Of a stretch of 64,000 bases of DNA, positions 9,840-19,820 are shown one piece after another. The notes below the pieces were generated by a model. The model made no database searches. It was not told the DNA's origin and saw nothing but the letters and a program-made list of their open reading frames with translations. Location of the stretch: contig CACWRR010000002.1 in NCBI GenBank assembly GCA_902763335.1, positions 62,001 to 126,000 of the forward strand. Direction: 5' to 3'. Position numbers and translations under genes: made by a program. The stretch's first letter is position 1. The number at the start of each line of letters is the position of its first letter. The DNA comes from an uncultured Lachnospiraceae bacterium. Its GTDB lineage: Bacteria; Bacillota; Clostridia; Lachnospirales; Lachnospiraceae.

Positions 9840-9867
9840 TTGACAAAATAATCTGATTTGATATAAT
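9840..9867 (+). promoter_or_regulatory. Sigma-A promoter of the EAL/receptor operon
   Basis: TTGACA (9840-9845), 16-base spacer, TATAAT (9862-9867): both boxes are consensus. Confidence 0.78.
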
Positions 9868-9891
9868 TAATTCAAAAGAAAATTGATTGCA

Positions 9892-9925
9892 CCCGGCAGT
9901 TGGAATTGGTATTAAAACTGTCGGG
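9892..9925 (+). promoter_or_regulatory. Leader hairpin upstream of the EAL gene
   Basis: CCCGGCAGTT (9892-9901) pairs with AACTGTCGGG (9916-9925) in a 10-base-pair stem with one G-U pair. It lies about 20 bases after the predicted transcription start. There is no U-tract, so it is not a normal terminator; it lacks the conserved core of c-di-GMP riboswitches. Confidence 0.5.
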
Positions 9926-9967
9926 GCTATTTATATATAATGTGACAGCAGAATGGAGTGATGGATA

Positions 9968-11368
9968 GTGTTCGGGACCGGAATTACAGACATGAAAACA
10001 TTTCTTGATGTATATCCACATTTCCAGTTCAGATTTCTTCTTGTTGTAGTTTTATTTGTAATATTTTTTATTGTTGTGATGAAACTCAGAGAGAAAGAAT
10101 ATATTAAAATGGTCACGGGTAAGGATTCTGTGACCGGACTTATGAATTGGGAAAAATTCAAAGAAAATGTACGTGAGGCTATATCGAAAAGTTCAGAAAA
10201 AAATTATGCACTGATACAGTTTGACGTTGATAAATTTAAGGTAATTAACGATATGTACGGAATAGACGGTGGAAACAGTACACTGAGAGGAATCGCCGGA
10301 GAACTTGTAGGTCTTATTGATAAAAATGAGCTGGCAACAAGATTTTATGCAGATGTGTTCTGCGTGTTGATTTCGTATAAAAATGACGATGAGATTACCG
10401 GATTTATCAATACATTAAGTGAACGGATAAAGAACGGCGTGGCAGCCGGAAATGTATCACTTATATTTGGAATATATAAGATAGAAGAGGAAAATTTATC
10501 CGTGGATCTTATGGTTGACAGAGCCGGATTTGCAAGAAACAGTGTAAAGGGAAACAGTGTTATAAGATATTCTTTCTTTGACGGAAGAATGCTTGACAAG
10601 GTCTTAAAAGAGAAAAACATAGAGAACAACATGCAGTCTGCACTGGATGCCGGAGAATTCGAGGCGTATCTTCAGCCACAGTATTCGGTTAAGAATGAGA
10701 GGATAGTTTCGGCGGAGGCTCTTGTGAGATGGCATGACCCTATAAGAAAACTCATTCCTCCGGGTGAATACATAGAACTGTTTGAGAGAAATAACTTTAT
10801 AACAAAACTTGATGTGTATGTGTGGAAACAGGTATTTAAAATAATAACCAAATGGATTGAACAGGGAAGAGAACCATATCCTGTATCAATAAACGTATCT
10901 CCGGTACACTTTAGAAACCGTACGATTATAGATGAGATAATAGATGTGATAAATGAGTACAACATCCCTCTCAAATATATAGAACTGGAAATAACGGAGA
11001 GTGTTCTTTTGGATGATTTGCAGTATGCAATTGATACGATGGAAGAGCTGCATAATCTTGGTTTCAGGATTGCGATGGATGACTTTGGTTCGGGATATTC
11101 ATCTCTTAATATTTTGAATAAACTGTCACTGGATGTTTTAAAACTTGACAAGGAATTTTTAAATGATGCATCCAATTCCGAAAAAGGAAAAATAGTTATA
11201 AATGATATTATAACCATGGCAAAACATCTGAATATGGAGGTTATCTGTGAAGGAGTAGAGACAAGGGAACAGGTAGAGTATTTGCAGACTACTGAATGCG
11301 ATAAGATTCAGGGATATTATTATGCAAAGCCGATGTCATTAATTAACTTTGAAAAGGAGTATTATTGA
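9968..11368 (+). CDS. Membrane-anchored c-di-GMP phosphodiesterase (degenerate GGDEF + EAL)
   Basis: One N-terminal membrane helix (about residues 20-43), a degenerate GGDEF domain (about 50-205) where the signature reads YADVF, then an EAL domain (about 222-466). The EAL domain keeps the metal and catalytic motifs: EALVRW (about 250), NVSP, ELEITES, MDDFGSGYSS (about 371), KLDKEF, CEGVE and QGYYYAKP (about 448). This predicts an active phosphodiesterase with an inactive, possibly GTP-sensing, GGDEF module. The start is GTG at 9968 with GGAG about 9 bases upstream; ATG at 9992 is an alternative. One base separates it from the Cache-PAS gene, so the two are co-transcribed. Confidence 0.9.
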   Translation: MFGTGITDMKTFLDVYPHFQFRFLLVVVLFVIFFIVVMKLREKEYIKMVTGKDSVTGLMNWEKFKENVREAISKSSEKNYALIQFDVDKFKVINDMYGIDGGNSTLRGIAGELVGLIDKNELATRFYADVFCVLISYKNDDEITGFINTLSERIKNGVAAGNVSLIFGIYKIEEENLSVDLMVDRAGFARNSVKGNSVIRYSFFDGRMLDKVLKEKNIENNMQSALDAGEFEAYLQPQYSVKNERIVSAEALVRWHDPIRKLIPPGEYIELFERNNFITKLDVYVWKQVFKIITKWIEQGREPYPVSINVSPVHFRNRTIIDEIIDVINEYNIPLKYIELEITESVLLDDLQYAIDTMEELHNLGFRIAMDDFGSGYSSLNILNKLSLDVLKLDKEFLNDASNSEKGKIVINDIITMAKHLNMEVICEGVETREQVEYLQTTECDKIQGYYYAKPMSLINFEKEYY

Positions 11369-11369
11369 T

Positions 11370-12716
11370 ATGAAAAATGTGAGGAAATTTTTAAAGAAAA
11401 TCAATATGAAATTTGTACTCCTGTTTATGATTATTATATTTGTTTCTGTATCTTTCAGTTACTACAGGGAAAATATAGAGACAGTCGTTAATAATAATAC
11501 ATCAGAACTGTTACAGCAGATTATAGATGAGGGAACAGATTTTATAAGCATAAAAGTAGATGATTCATTTAGCAAGATGGAAGCAATGGCATCATTTATA
11601 GGTCAGTATGACGATATACAGTGCAAAGAAGTGTTAGATGCCCTTTCTGCACAAAATGAGAATGACCTTCTCATGTTCAGCGGAGTAATTAAGCTTGACG
11701 GTTCGGGAGTAACCATAAACGGAGAAACATTTCAGGCAGACTTTCAGGACTGGTACTTTGAGGAGGCATTAAGTGGTGAAAGAAGTATATCGGGAGTATT
11801 AAAATCTGATTCGCTTAATGGAGAGTACATTATTCTTGCAGTTCCGATATCACAAAACGGAAGTATCACAGGAGTTCTTCAGTGTGCCTATGATATAAAA
11901 ATGTTTACGGGACTTATAGGTGAGACCACCATAGGTAAAAAAGGTACTACATTTATAGCACAGAGTGACGGCACGCTTGTTTCACGTCCTGATGCCATAG
12001 GTAAATATACGAATCTTTTTGACCTGTTAGACAGTTTTAGCAATGACAAGGCAAGGATAGAAAAGCTTAAAAAGCAGATACAGAAGAATGAATCAGATAT
12101 TTTAACATTCAACACGGGAAAATATAAGAGATATGTCTGCTATTCAACTATTCCGTCAACGGAGTGGCATGCAGTATCCATAGTATCTGCAAGTGAAATA
12201 GAGGATGTTACGGATAAAATAACAAGATATGCGTTGATTTTAAGTGTTGGCATTACGGTGGTATTTACCATTTACATAGCTTACTGGTTTATTGTCAATT
12301 ATATAAACGGTAAAAGGATGCATATGAAGGAGCAGAGGTATCATATCGTTGCGAACCAGTCAGACAGTATAGTGTTTGAGTGCAACTGGATTGATAAGAC
12401 TGTTTATCACACGCATAAGTGGGAAGAAAAATTCGGCTATCCTCCTGTGACGGAAAATTATCTGGAAAATATGATTGAACAGGGAATAGTTTATGATGAA
12501 GATAAAGACAGATTTCTTGGAATATTCAAGCGGCTTGAGGAAGACGGTTCAGAATATGAAGAGGATTTTGTAAGAATAAATAATGCAGATAAAAAGCCTG
12601 TTCAGTGTAAGATAAGGGCAACTGCCATAAGAAACAGAAAAAATAAGATAATCAGGGTCGTAGGTAAAGTTCTTGAGATTAAGAATTTCTCTGAAGATAA
12701 TAAAAAACAGGTATGA
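11370..12716 (+). CDS. Cache-PAS membrane receptor without output domain
   Basis: 448 residues. First membrane helix about residues 14-31; extracytoplasmic region about 35-285 with Cache-type pattern (GTTFIAQSDGTLVSRPD); second helix about 287-311; cytoplasmic PAS domain about 324-440 (SDSIVFECNWIDKTVYHTHK ... KPVQCKIRATAI). It then stops, with no GGDEF, EAL, histidine kinase or methyl-accepting module. Start at 11370 is chosen because AAGGAGT lies about 12 bases upstream. It directly follows the EAL phosphodiesterase gene, so I infer it is the sensor half of a two-protein c-di-GMP module. Ligand unknown. Confidence 0.8.
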   Translation: MKNVRKFLKKINMKFVLLFMIIIFVSVSFSYYRENIETVVNNNTSELLQQIIDEGTDFISIKVDDSFSKMEAMASFIGQYDDIQCKEVLDALSAQNENDLLMFSGVIKLDGSGVTINGETFQADFQDWYFEEALSGERSISGVLKSDSLNGEYIILAVPISQNGSITGVLQCAYDIKMFTGLIGETTIGKKGTTFIAQSDGTLVSRPDAIGKYTNLFDLLDSFSNDKARIEKLKKQIQKNESDILTFNTGKYKRYVCYSTIPSTEWHAVSIVSASEIEDVTDKITRYALILSVGITVVFTIYIAYWFIVNYINGKRMHMKEQRYHIVANQSDSIVFECNWIDKTVYHTHKWEEKFGYPPVTENYLENMIEQGIVYDEDKDRFLGIFKRLEEDGSEYEEDFVRINNADKKPVQCKIRATAIRNRKNKIIRVVGKVLEIKNFSEDNKKQV

Positions 12717-12720
12717 TTAT

Positions 12721-12766
12721 AAAAACCTCCAGAAGTCAGAATTGATTCGGACTTTTGGAGGTTTTT
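12721..12766. terminator. Bidirectional terminator
   Basis: 17-base-pair stem (12721-12737 with 12750-12766, one G-U pair), A5 on one side and T5 on the other. It serves both the receptor gene and the convergent PHP phosphatase. Confidence 0.92.
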
Positions 12767-12767
12767 C

Positions 12768-13568
12768 TTACAATGGTATAAACTGAGGTTTTCTGTTTTT
12801 AAAAACAGTATAGTATTTGAATCCACATTCTTTTAATACCGCTTCGGCTTTGTCAAAATCAGCACCGATTCTGTCGGTGGTATGAGCATCTGAACCTACG
12901 GTAATTATCTCACCACCAAGTTCCCTATAGCGTCTTATTATATCAGGAGAAGGGTTTGGAGCATTTAAGCCGGCGGCATATCCTCCGGTGTTTATTTCTA
13001 TTCCTTTACCTGAAGTTATAAGTCTTTTTAATATTTCATCTATCATATCTGAGTAGTCAGAATAATAAAATTTCTGGTCTTTATACGGTGTGTAGCGTAT
13101 TACATAATCTAAATGTCCGTAAACATCAAAATTGTGACATGTTTCCAGACATTCAAGTATAGAAGTAAAGTACTCCGTATAGGCCTCTTTGTTCGTACGG
13201 GTGTCAAAAAAGGATTTATAATACGGGTCCATACCGTTTACAATATGTGAAGAACCTATTATGAAGTCAAAATCATGACGGTTTATTTTCTCGTCAAGCC
13301 TTTTTGCAAGATGAGGTTCAAGTCCGGTTTCAATACCGATTCTTATATCTAACCGGTCTGAATAATTTTCCCGTAAAATGTTAATATTATCATAATAGCT
13401 GTCAACATCAAGATCAAAGTCACAGTCAGGCTCAGGATAATCAAGGTCAAGATGGTCTGTAAAACAGATACAGTTCATCCCTCTTGATATCGCTGTGGAT
13501 ATTATTTCATTGGGATCCGCCTCAGAATCGCCGGAAAATTTTGAGTGCATATGAAAATCAGATATCAT
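12768..13568 (-). CDS. PHP-domain histidinol-phosphatase family protein
   Basis: 266-residue metal-dependent phosphoesterase. PHP motifs in order: DFHMHSKFSGD (residues 4-14), FTDHLD (about 36), an ETGLEPH metal ligand (about 80), IIGSSHIVNG (about 105), VYGHLDYV (about 150), and a C-terminal GSDAHT (about 225). This matches the HisJ/HisK-type histidinol phosphatases that perform the penultimate step of histidine synthesis. No other his gene is nearby, so a different phosphoester substrate is possible. Transcribed alone from a consensus promoter upstream at 13597-13625. Confidence 0.85.
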   Translation of the reverse strand: MISDFHMHSKFSGDSEADPNEIISTAISRGMNCICFTDHLDLDYPEPDCDFDLDVDSYYDNINILRENYSDRLDIRIGIETGLEPHLAKRLDEKINRHDFDFIIGSSHIVNGMDPYYKSFFDTRTNKEAYTEYFTSILECLETCHNFDVYGHLDYVIRYTPYKDQKFYYSDYSDMIDEILKRLITSGKGIEINTGGYAAGLNAPNPSPDIIRRYRELGGEIITVGSDAHTTDRIGADFDKAEAVLKECGFKYYTVFKNRKPQFIPL

Positions 13569-13596
13569 AAAGTGTCACCTCCGTGCATTTTTAATT

Positions 13597-13625
13597 ATAA
13601 TAATTCATGTTATGAATATTGTCAA
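13597..13625 (-). promoter_or_regulatory. Sigma-A promoter of the PHP phosphatase gene
   Basis: Reverse strand: TTGACA (13625-13620), 17-base spacer, TATTAT (13602-13597). Confidence 0.7.
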
Positions 13626-13703
13626 TTTGTTTGATTTAAAGGGGGAATGGTAATTTTATACGAAAAAAAAATTAATGTAATTAAAAATTTGGTAAAAATG
13701 TTC

Positions 13704-13732
13704 TTGATATTTTTGGAATAATTCGGTAGAAT
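13704..13732 (+). promoter_or_regulatory. Sigma-A promoter of gap
   Basis: TTGATA (13704-13709), 17-base spacer, TAGAAT (13727-13732). Leaves a leader of about 85 bases with no obvious riboswitch. Confidence 0.65.
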
Positions 13733-13822
13733 ATTGCGTAGGTTGAGTTTTGCGTAGACAACTATGACAAAAATTTAACAATCTTACAAAATTATTATTT
13801 ATTTTTAGGAGGAATTAAAATC

Positions 13823-14839
13823 ATGGCAGTAAGAGTAGCAATCAATGGTTTTGGACGTATCGGTCGTCTTGCATTCAGACAGATGTTTGGTGCTGAAGGA
13901 TATGAAGTAGTAGCTATCAACGATTTAACAAGCCCTAAGATGTTAGCACACTTATTAAAGTATGACTCATCACAGGGAAAATATGAATTAGCTGATAAGG
14001 TTTCAGCTGGTGAAGATTCAATCACAGTTGATGGTAAAGAGATTAAGATCTACGCTTTCCCAGATGCAAACAACTGCCCATGGGGTGACTTAAAGGTTGA
14101 CGTTGTATTAGAGTGTTCAGGATTCTATACATCTAAGGAAAAAGCACAGGCTCATATCAATGCAGGTGCAAGAAAAGTTGTTATCTCAGCTCCAGCTGGA
14201 AACGACCTTCCTACAATCGTTTACAACACAAACCATGAGACATTAAAAGCTGATGATACAATCATCTCAGCAGCTTCATGTACAACAAACTGCTTAGCAC
14301 CTATGGCTGATGCACTTAACAAGTATGCAGCTATCCAGTCTGGTATCATGGTAACAATCCATGCTTACACAGGTGATCAGATGACACTTGACGGACCACA
14401 GAGAAAAGGTGATTTAAGAAGATCTAGAGCAGCAGCAGTTAATATCGTTCCTAACTCAACAGGAGCAGCTAAAGCTATCGGTTTAGTTATTCCAGAGTTA
14501 AACGGAAAATTAATCGGATCTGCACAGCGTGTACCAACTCCTACAGGATCAACAACAATCCTTACAGCAGTTGTTAAGAAAGCTGACGTTACAGTTGAAG
14601 GAATCAATGCAGCTATGAAGGCAGCAGCTAACGAGTCATTCGGATACAACGAAGACGAAATCGTATCTAGCGATATCGTTGGAATGAGATTTGGTTCATT
14701 ATTCGATGCTACACAGACAATGGTTAGCAAGATTTCTGATGACCTTTATGAGGTTCAGGTTGTTTCTTGGTATGATAACGAGAACAGCTACACAAGCCAG
14801 ATGGTTAGAACAATCAAATACTTCTCAGAGTTAGCTTAA
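13823..14839 (+). CDS. gap: Glyceraldehyde-3-phosphate dehydrogenase
   Basis: NAD-dependent glycolytic enzyme; 338 residues. Rossmann motif INGFGRIGR at residues 7-15, catalytic cysteine in SCTTNCLAP (about residue 155), and the family signature near WYDNENSY at the C-terminus. ATG follows TTAGGAGGAATTAAAATC. Codon choice is visibly more restricted (many TTA/CTT, GCA/GCT, few rare codons) than in neighbouring regulatory genes, as expected for a highly expressed gene. It heads the lower-glycolysis block but has its own terminator before pgk. Confidence 0.98.
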   Translation: MAVRVAINGFGRIGRLAFRQMFGAEGYEVVAINDLTSPKMLAHLLKYDSSQGKYELADKVSAGEDSITVDGKEIKIYAFPDANNCPWGDLKVDVVLECSGFYTSKEKAQAHINAGARKVVISAPAGNDLPTIVYNTNHETLKADDTIISAASCTTNCLAPMADALNKYAAIQSGIMVTIHAYTGDQMTLDGPQRKGDLRRSRAAAVNIVPNSTGAAKAIGLVIPELNGKLIGSAQRVPTPTGSTTILTAVVKKADVTVEGINAAMKAAANESFGYNEDEIVSSDIVGMRFGSLFDATQTMVSKISDDLYEVQVVSWYDNENSYTSQMVRTIKYFSELA

Positions 14840-14886
14840 TTCTCAGATTTTATAAATCGAAATATTAAGAACTACGGGAATATTCA

Positions 14887-14915
14887 GGTCCGGCCTTGTT
14901 TGGGCCGGACCTTTT
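14887..14915 (+). terminator. Intrinsic terminator of gap
   Basis: GGTCCGGCC/GGCCGGACC perfect 9-base-pair GC-rich stem, 7-base loop, followed by TTTT. It probably makes gap a stronger or separate transcript from pgk-tpiA. Confidence 0.88.
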
Positions 14916-14953
14916 ATAATTTTATTTGCTAAATAAGCGGAATGGAGGCAATA

Positions 14954-16153
14954 ATGTTAAACAAGAAATCAGTTGATGACATTAATGTTAAAGGACAGAG
15001 AGTATTAGTACGTTGTGATTTTAACGTACCTTTAGATGAAAATCTTAATATCACAGACGAGAACCGTCTTGTAGCAGCACTTCCTACAATCAAGAAACTT
15101 ATTTCTGATGGTGGAAAGGTTATTCTTTGCTCACACTTAGGTAAGCCAAAGGGAGAGCCAAAGCCTGAGTTATCTTTAGCACCGGTTGCTAAGAGACTTA
15201 CAGAGTTATTAGGTCAGGAAGTTAAATTTGCAGCTGACAATGAAGTAGTAGGACCAAATGCAAAAGCAGCTGTTGAGGCTATGAAAGATGGCGATGTTGT
15301 ATTACTTGAGAATACACGTTACAGAGCAGAAGAGACAAAGAACGGAGAAGAGTTCAGCAAAGAACTTGCTTCACTTTGTGATGTGTTCGTTAACGATGCA
15401 TTCGGTACAGCTCACAGAGCTCACTGCTCAAATGTTGGTGTTACAAAATTTGTTGATACAGCAGTAGTTGGATACTTAATGCAGAAAGAAATCGATTTCC
15501 TTGGAAATGCAGTAAATAATCCTGTAAGACCTTTCGTTGCAATTCTTGGTGGTGCAAAGGTTTCTTCAAAGATTCCTGTTATTGAGAACCTCTTAGACAA
15601 GGTTGATACATTAATCATCGGTGGTGGTATGGCATATACATTCATGGCAGCACATGGTGAAGAAGTAGGAAAATCACTTCTTGAGGAAGATTACAAGCAG
15701 TATGCACTTGACATGGAGAAGAAAGCAGCAGATAAGGGTGTTAAATTATTAATCCCTATCGATACAGTAGTAGCTGATGACTTCTCAAATGATGCAAATT
15801 ACAAAGAAGTTGGTCGTGGAGACATCCCTGCAGACATGGAAGGTCTTGATATAGGACCAAAGACAAGAAAATTATTTGCAGACGCAATCAAGGGTGCTAA
15901 GACAGTAGTATGGAACGGACCAATGGGATGTTTCGAGATGCCTAACTTTGCAAAGGGTACAATTGCAATCGCTGAAGCTTTAGCAGAACTTGAAGATGCT
16001 ACAACTATTATCGGTGGTGGTGATTCAGCAGCAGCTGTAAACAACCTTGGATATGGTGACAAGATGACACATATCTCAACAGGTGGTGGAGCATCACTTG
16101 AATTCCTTGAAGGAAAAGAATTACCGGGTGTTGCAGCAGCAAACGATAAATAA
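14954..16153 (+). CDS. pgk: Phosphoglycerate kinase
   Basis: Makes ATP and 3-phosphoglycerate from 1,3-bisphosphoglycerate. 399 residues from the ATG at 14954, which follows GGAGG with 4-5 bases less than the in-frame ATG at 14942 would allow; family proteins begin close to [16 protein letters not shown]. Signature [12 protein letters not shown] (about residue 18), substrate loop [10 protein letters not shown] (about 60), and the C-terminal glycine-rich nucleotide loop GGGDSAAAV. tpiA follows after 29 bases with no terminator, so the two form one operon. Confidence 0.97.
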   Translation: MLNKKSVDDINVKGQRVLVRCDFNVPLDENLNITDENRLVAALPTIKKLISDGGKVILCSHLGKPKGEPKPELSLAPVAKRLTELLGQEVKFAADNEVVGPNAKAAVEAMKDGDVVLLENTRYRAEETKNGEEFSKELASLCDVFVNDAFGTAHRAHCSNVGVTKFVDTAVVGYLMQKEIDFLGNAVNNPVRPFVAILGGAKVSSKIPVIENLLDKVDTLIIGGGMAYTFMAAHGEEVGKSLLEEDYKQYALDMEKKAADKGVKLLIPIDTVVADDFSNDANYKEVGRGDIPADMEGLDIGPKTRKLFADAIKGAKTVVWNGPMGCFEMPNFAKGTIAIAEALAELEDATTIIGGGDSAAAVNNLGYGDKMTHISTGGGASLEFLEGKELPGVAAANDK

Positions 16154-16182
16154 ATAATAAATTCAAAAGGAGAATTTGTCTT

Positions 16183-16932
16183 ATGCGTAAGAAAATTATA
16201 GCAGGCAACTGGAAAATGAATAAAACTCCAAGTGAGGCAGTTGCTCTTGTAAATGAATTAAAACCTTTAGTTGCAAATGATGATGTTGACGTAGTATTCT
16301 GCGTACCGGCTATAGACATTATTCCTGTTATGGAAGCTACAAAAGGAACAAATATCCAGGTTGGTGCTGAAAATATGTACTTCGAGGAAAGTGGCGCTTA
16401 TACAGGCGAGATTTCACCTGCAATGCTCACAGACGTTGGAGTTAAATATGTAATCATCGGACATTCAGAGAGAAGAGAGTACTTCGCTGAAACAGACGAA
16501 ACAGTAAATAAGAAAGTATTAAAAGCTTTTGAACATGGTATTACTCCTATCGTTTGCTGTGGAGAGACATTAACACAGAGAGAACAGGGAATTACTATTG
16601 ACTGGATTCGTCAGCAGATTAAGGTTGCATTCTTAAATGTTACAGCAGATCAGGCTAAGACAGCAGTCATCGCATATGAGCCAATTTGGGCAATCGGTAC
16701 AGGTAAGACAGCTACATCTGACCAGGCTGAGGAAGTATGCGGAGCTATTCGTAAGTGCATAGCAGAAATCTATGATGATGCTACAGCATCAGAAATCCGT
16801 ATACAGTACGGCGGATCTGTAGGAGCTGCAAATGCAGCAGAGTTGTTCGCAAAACCTGATATTGACGGTGGATTAGTAGGAGGAGCTTCCTTAAAGGCTG
16901 ATTTTGGTAAGATTGTTAATTACAATAAATAA
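16183..16932 (+). CDS. tpiA: Triose-phosphate isomerase
   Basis: 249 residues, full length. It starts with the family N-terminus (GNWKMN, residues 8-13), has catalytic histidine in IIGHSERRE (about residue 96) and glutamate in [12 protein letters not shown] (about residue 166), and a phosphate-binding YGGSVG (about residue 210). Start ATG follows AAAGGAGAATTTG. It is the last gene of the pgk-tpiA unit, followed by a terminator. Confidence 0.98.
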   Translation: MRKKIIAGNWKMNKTPSEAVALVNELKPLVANDDVDVVFCVPAIDIIPVMEATKGTNIQVGAENMYFEESGAYTGEISPAMLTDVGVKYVIIGHSERREYFAETDETVNKKVLKAFEHGITPIVCCGETLTQREQGITIDWIRQQIKVAFLNVTADQAKTAVIAYEPIWAIGTGKTATSDQAEEVCGAIRKCIAEIYDDATASEIRIQYGGSVGAANAAELFAKPDIDGGLVGGASLKADFGKIVNYNK

Positions 16933-16948
16933 TATAAGTTAAATTTAA

Positions 16949-16991
16949 GGGCTATCTGGTCAGTAGAGATACTGATGAGGTGGCTCTTTTT
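16949..16991 (+). terminator. Terminator of pgk-tpiA
   Basis: Long stem of about 17 pairs with several G-U pairs and one mismatch (GGGCTATCT... paired with ...GAGGTGGCTC), followed by TTTTT. Confidence 0.78.
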
Positions 16992-17058
16992 GATTTGCCA
17001 TCTATACACACATATGCTATAATTTAAGAAATATTAAAGAATTGGATTGGTTGTCAGC

Positions 17059-17733
17059 ATGAAATATAAAAAAGTTATAAATGGAACTTTTGTTGAACGT
17101 ATAAACAGGTTCATTGCACTGGTGAAAATAGACAATGTGATAGAAAAAGTACATGTGAAGAATACAGGAAGATGCAGAGAACTGCTGATTCAGGGAGCAA
17201 TGGTGAGTCTGGAACAATCCGATAATCCGGACAGAAAAACAAAATATGATTTAATATCAGTTTACAAAAATGAAATCGGATGGGTAAATATTGACAGTCA
17301 GGTTCCTAATAAGGCAGTAAAGGAATGGCTTGATTCGAAAGAGTATGACATTGTCCGGCCGGAGTATACATATGGTAAATCTCGTATAGATTTTTACATG
17401 GAAAGAGAAAACAAAAAGTACCTGATGGAAGTTAAAGGATGTACGTTGGAGAAGAATGGCATTGGTTATTTTCCGGATGCACCGACTGAGCGTGGTGTTA
17501 AGCATTTAAGAGAACTGATACAGGCACAGCACGCAGGATATGAATGTTCCATTGCATTTGTTATTCAAATGAACGGAATAAATGAGGTACGTCCAAATAT
17601 TGAGACACATCCTGAATTTGGAAAAGTCTTATCGGATGCCAAAGCAGAAGGAGTAAAGGTCTTCTTTATGACATGTAAAGTGACATGTGATACTTTGAAA
17701 GTCACAGGGCAGATAGAAAATGAACAGATATAA
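17059..17733 (+). CDS. sfsA: SfsA-family protein (sugar fermentation stimulation / DNA-RNA nuclease fold)
   Basis: About 224 residues with the whole SfsA pattern: HVKNTGRCRELLIQGA (about 32-47), a PD-(D/E)XK-like core SRIDFYMERENKKYLMEVKG (about 108-128), and FPDAPTERGVKHLREL (about 134-149). SfsA binds DNA, and some members have nuclease activity, but the cellular role is uncertain. The start is unclear: TTG at 17047 and ATG at 17059 are both preceded by weak ribosome sites; I chose ATG. The next gene starts 15 bases after the stop. Confidence 0.88.
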   Translation: MKYKKVINGTFVERINRFIALVKIDNVIEKVHVKNTGRCRELLIQGAMVSLEQSDNPDRKTKYDLISVYKNEIGWVNIDSQVPNKAVKEWLDSKEYDIVRPEYTYGKSRIDFYMERENKKYLMEVKGCTLEKNGIGYFPDAPTERGVKHLRELIQAQHAGYECSIAFVIQMNGINEVRPNIETHPEFGKVLSDAKAEGVKVFFMTCKVTCDTLKVTGQIENEQI

Positions 17734-17748
17734 GGAGAAAAAATAAAA

Positions 17749-18678
17749 ATGGAAATAAAGACTGTTGCGGTTTTGGGAGCAGGAGCTGTAGGTTCTTATG
17801 TTATATGGGGACTTTCAGAACGTGAGGGAATAAGACTTGGTATTGTAGCTGAAGGAGAACGGGCTGACAGACTTAAACGTGATGGATGCATTATTAATAA
17901 TGTAACATATCGACCTGAGGTATGGTCACCGGAGGAGGCGTGTGGAGCAGATTTACTTATAGTTGCGCTAAAATACGGTGCATTGCCCGGAGCAATAGAG
18001 ACTATTTGCCGTGTGGTAAAGGAAAATACAGTTGTGATGAGTCTTATGAACGGTGTTGACAGTGAAGAACTGATAGCAGAGAAGATTGGAGCTGGACATA
18101 TAGTGTATTCACTTATAAAGGTGGCTTCACACAAGGAAGAAAAAGGATATTTCTTTGATCCGGATATTACAATAGGCATTATATTTGGTGAACTTGAGCC
18201 GCCTTATACAAGTGAAAGAGTAGGTGCTATAGAAAATCTTTTTTCAGGAACGGGAATACATTTTCGTGCTACAAAATACATTCGTGAGGAAATGTGGTGC
18301 AAGTTCAGACTTAATGTGTGCAATAATCTGCCGCAGGCAATTTTAGGAGCCGGAGTAGGATGCTATAGTGACAGCGTTCATATGAAAGCTATAAGTGACG
18401 GCTTGAAATATGAATTGGAGAGCATAGCAGCCGCTAAGGGGATTGATATGAGCAAATCAGATGAGCCATCAGGACGTGGAAGTGCAGTACCGCCTTCAGC
18501 ACGTTATTCAACATTACAGGATCTGGATGCCGGCAGACATACAGAGATTGATATGTTTTCGGGAGCACTGATTAAAATGGGAAAAGAACTTGGGATACCG
18601 ACACCTTATAATGAGTACACTTACCATATGATTAAGGCTATGGAAGAAAAAAATGATGGAGTTTTTAATTATGACTGA
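17749..18678 (+). CDS. Ketopantoate reductase family oxidoreductase
   Basis: 309-residue NADP-dependent reductase of the PanE/ApbA family. N-terminal Rossmann fold with GAGAVGSYV (residues 10-18), LLIVALKY (about 68), and C-terminal helical domain with EEMWCKFRLNVCNN (about 180) holding the catalytic lysine and asparagine region. PanE makes pantoate for coenzyme A, but paralogues act on other 2-oxo acids, and no panB or panC lies nearby. It follows sfsA by 15 bases and precedes an amidase gene. The ATG follows AAGGAGAAAAAATAAA. Confidence 0.85.
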   Translation: MEIKTVAVLGAGAVGSYVIWGLSEREGIRLGIVAEGERADRLKRDGCIINNVTYRPEVWSPEEACGADLLIVALKYGALPGAIETICRVVKENTVVMSLMNGVDSEELIAEKIGAGHIVYSLIKVASHKEEKGYFFDPDITIGIIFGELEPPYTSERVGAIENLFSGTGIHFRATKYIREEMWCKFRLNVCNNLPQAILGAGVGCYSDSVHMKAISDGLKYELESIAAAKGIDMSKSDEPSGRGSAVPPSARYSTLQDLDAGRHTEIDMFSGALIKMGKELGIPTPYNEYTYHMIKAMEEKNDGVFNYD

Positions 18679-18731
18679 TACATGAGCCTGTTAAACAGAT
18701 AAAATCAGCATATCCGTAAAGGAGGTAAGAA

Positions 18732-19724
18732 GTGGACAGAAAATATATAAAGTACATGGTTATAGTGTGTATGGCAGTGGCTGTGTTTATAATACTTATA
18801 TATAGTCTGAAACCTGACAAAAAGGCAGATAATAATATAGAAGAAATCAGGTCAGAAAAAACTACAGAAGAATCCGTTACAACTGAAGAACAGGCAGAAT
18901 CTGTTATGGAGACAGCAACGGAATCTGTTACAGAGTCTGAGAGTGAAACATCAACAGAAGAGACAACAACTGTTGAACAGACTACTGATAACAATAACAA
19001 CGAAACAGAAGAAACAGCTGTACCACATGGAGAGCCTGCCACAGAAATTTTGGGAGCGGCAGGAACCGGTATATTATATAATAATTATGACGGAGCACCG
19101 CTTATTGCAATAGATGCAGGACATCAGCTTAGTGGAAACAGTGATACGGAGCCTATAGGTCCTGGGGCAGCTCAGTCAAAACCTAAGGTAGCATCAGGAA
19201 CTCACGGAAACTGGAGCGGACTGAATGAATATGAACTTACACTTATGGTGTCAATGAAATTAAAGGATGCATTATTAAATGCAGGGTATAATGTAGTTAT
19301 GATAAGGGAGACAAATGATGTGAGCATCAGTAATGCCGAGCGTGCAGAGATAGCTAACAGTTATAATGCGGATGCATTTTTAAGGATTCATGCAAATGGT
19401 ATGGATGATACTTCAGTAAGCGGAGTGCTTACAATGTGTCAGACTGCATCAAATCCATATTGTGGAGAATACTATACAAGCAGCAGAAGACTTTCGGATG
19501 ATATTGTAAATGCCATATCAGGTGCGACGGGAGCAAAGAACAGGGGAGTATTAGAATCGGATACCATGAGCGGAATTAACTGGTGTAGTGTACCGGTGAC
19601 AATAATTGAGATGGGATTCATGACAAATGAGACAGAGGATACTCTTATGGCAACAGAGGATTATCAGAATAAAATAGTTGAGGGAATAGTGAGTGGAGTT
19701 AAGCAGTATATTGCGGGTAATTGA
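18732..19724 (+). CDS. Membrane-anchored N-acetylmuramoyl-L-alanine amidase (Amidase_3)
   Basis: 330 residues. N-terminal membrane anchor (about residues 8-27), then a low-complexity Thr/Glu/Ser linker of about 70 residues, then an Amidase_3 zinc domain (about 115-328). Zinc and catalytic residues visible: H in IDAGHQ, E in [15 protein letters not shown] in FLRIHANG, and catalytic E in IIEMGFMTN. It cleaves the bond between muramic acid and the stem peptide, outside the membrane. GTG start at 18732 with GGAGG at 18721. No SPOR or SLH module is visible, so the linker probably only spaces the enzyme from the membrane. Confidence 0.9.
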   Translation: MDRKYIKYMVIVCMAVAVFIILIYSLKPDKKADNNIEEIRSEKTTEESVTTEEQAESVMETATESVTESESETSTEETTTVEQTTDNNNNETEETAVPHGEPATEILGAAGTGILYNNYDGAPLIAIDAGHQLSGNSDTEPIGPGAAQSKPKVASGTHGNWSGLNEYELTLMVSMKLKDALLNAGYNVVMIRETNDVSISNAERAEIANSYNADAFLRIHANGMDDTSVSGVLTMCQTASNPYCGEYYTSSRRLSDDIVNAISGATGAKNRGVLESDTMSGINWCSVPVTIIEMGFMTNETEDTLMATEDYQNKIVEGIVSGVKQYIAGN

Positions 19725-19745
19725 TAAGCTTTTTTATAAACTTAA

Positions 19746-19774
19746 TTGACGCGAATATCGAATAATGGTATATT
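19746..19774 (+). promoter_or_regulatory. Sigma-A promoter for gpmI
   Basis: TTGACG (19746-19751), 17-base spacer, TATATT (19769-19774). Confidence 0.65.
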
Positions 19775-19820
19775 ATATGTGAATTTTGACAAGTAAACAA
19801 AATATAAAGGAGACATAGAT

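Noticed and set aside
9870-9967. c-di-GMP riboswitch upstream of the EAL gene
   Set aside because: A hairpin is present but the conserved core (GEMM) motif is not.
10672-11217. Long reverse-strand frame of 181 codons opposite the EAL domain
   Set aside because: It is antisense to an unambiguous EAL coding region and lacks any recognisable motif or ribosome site.
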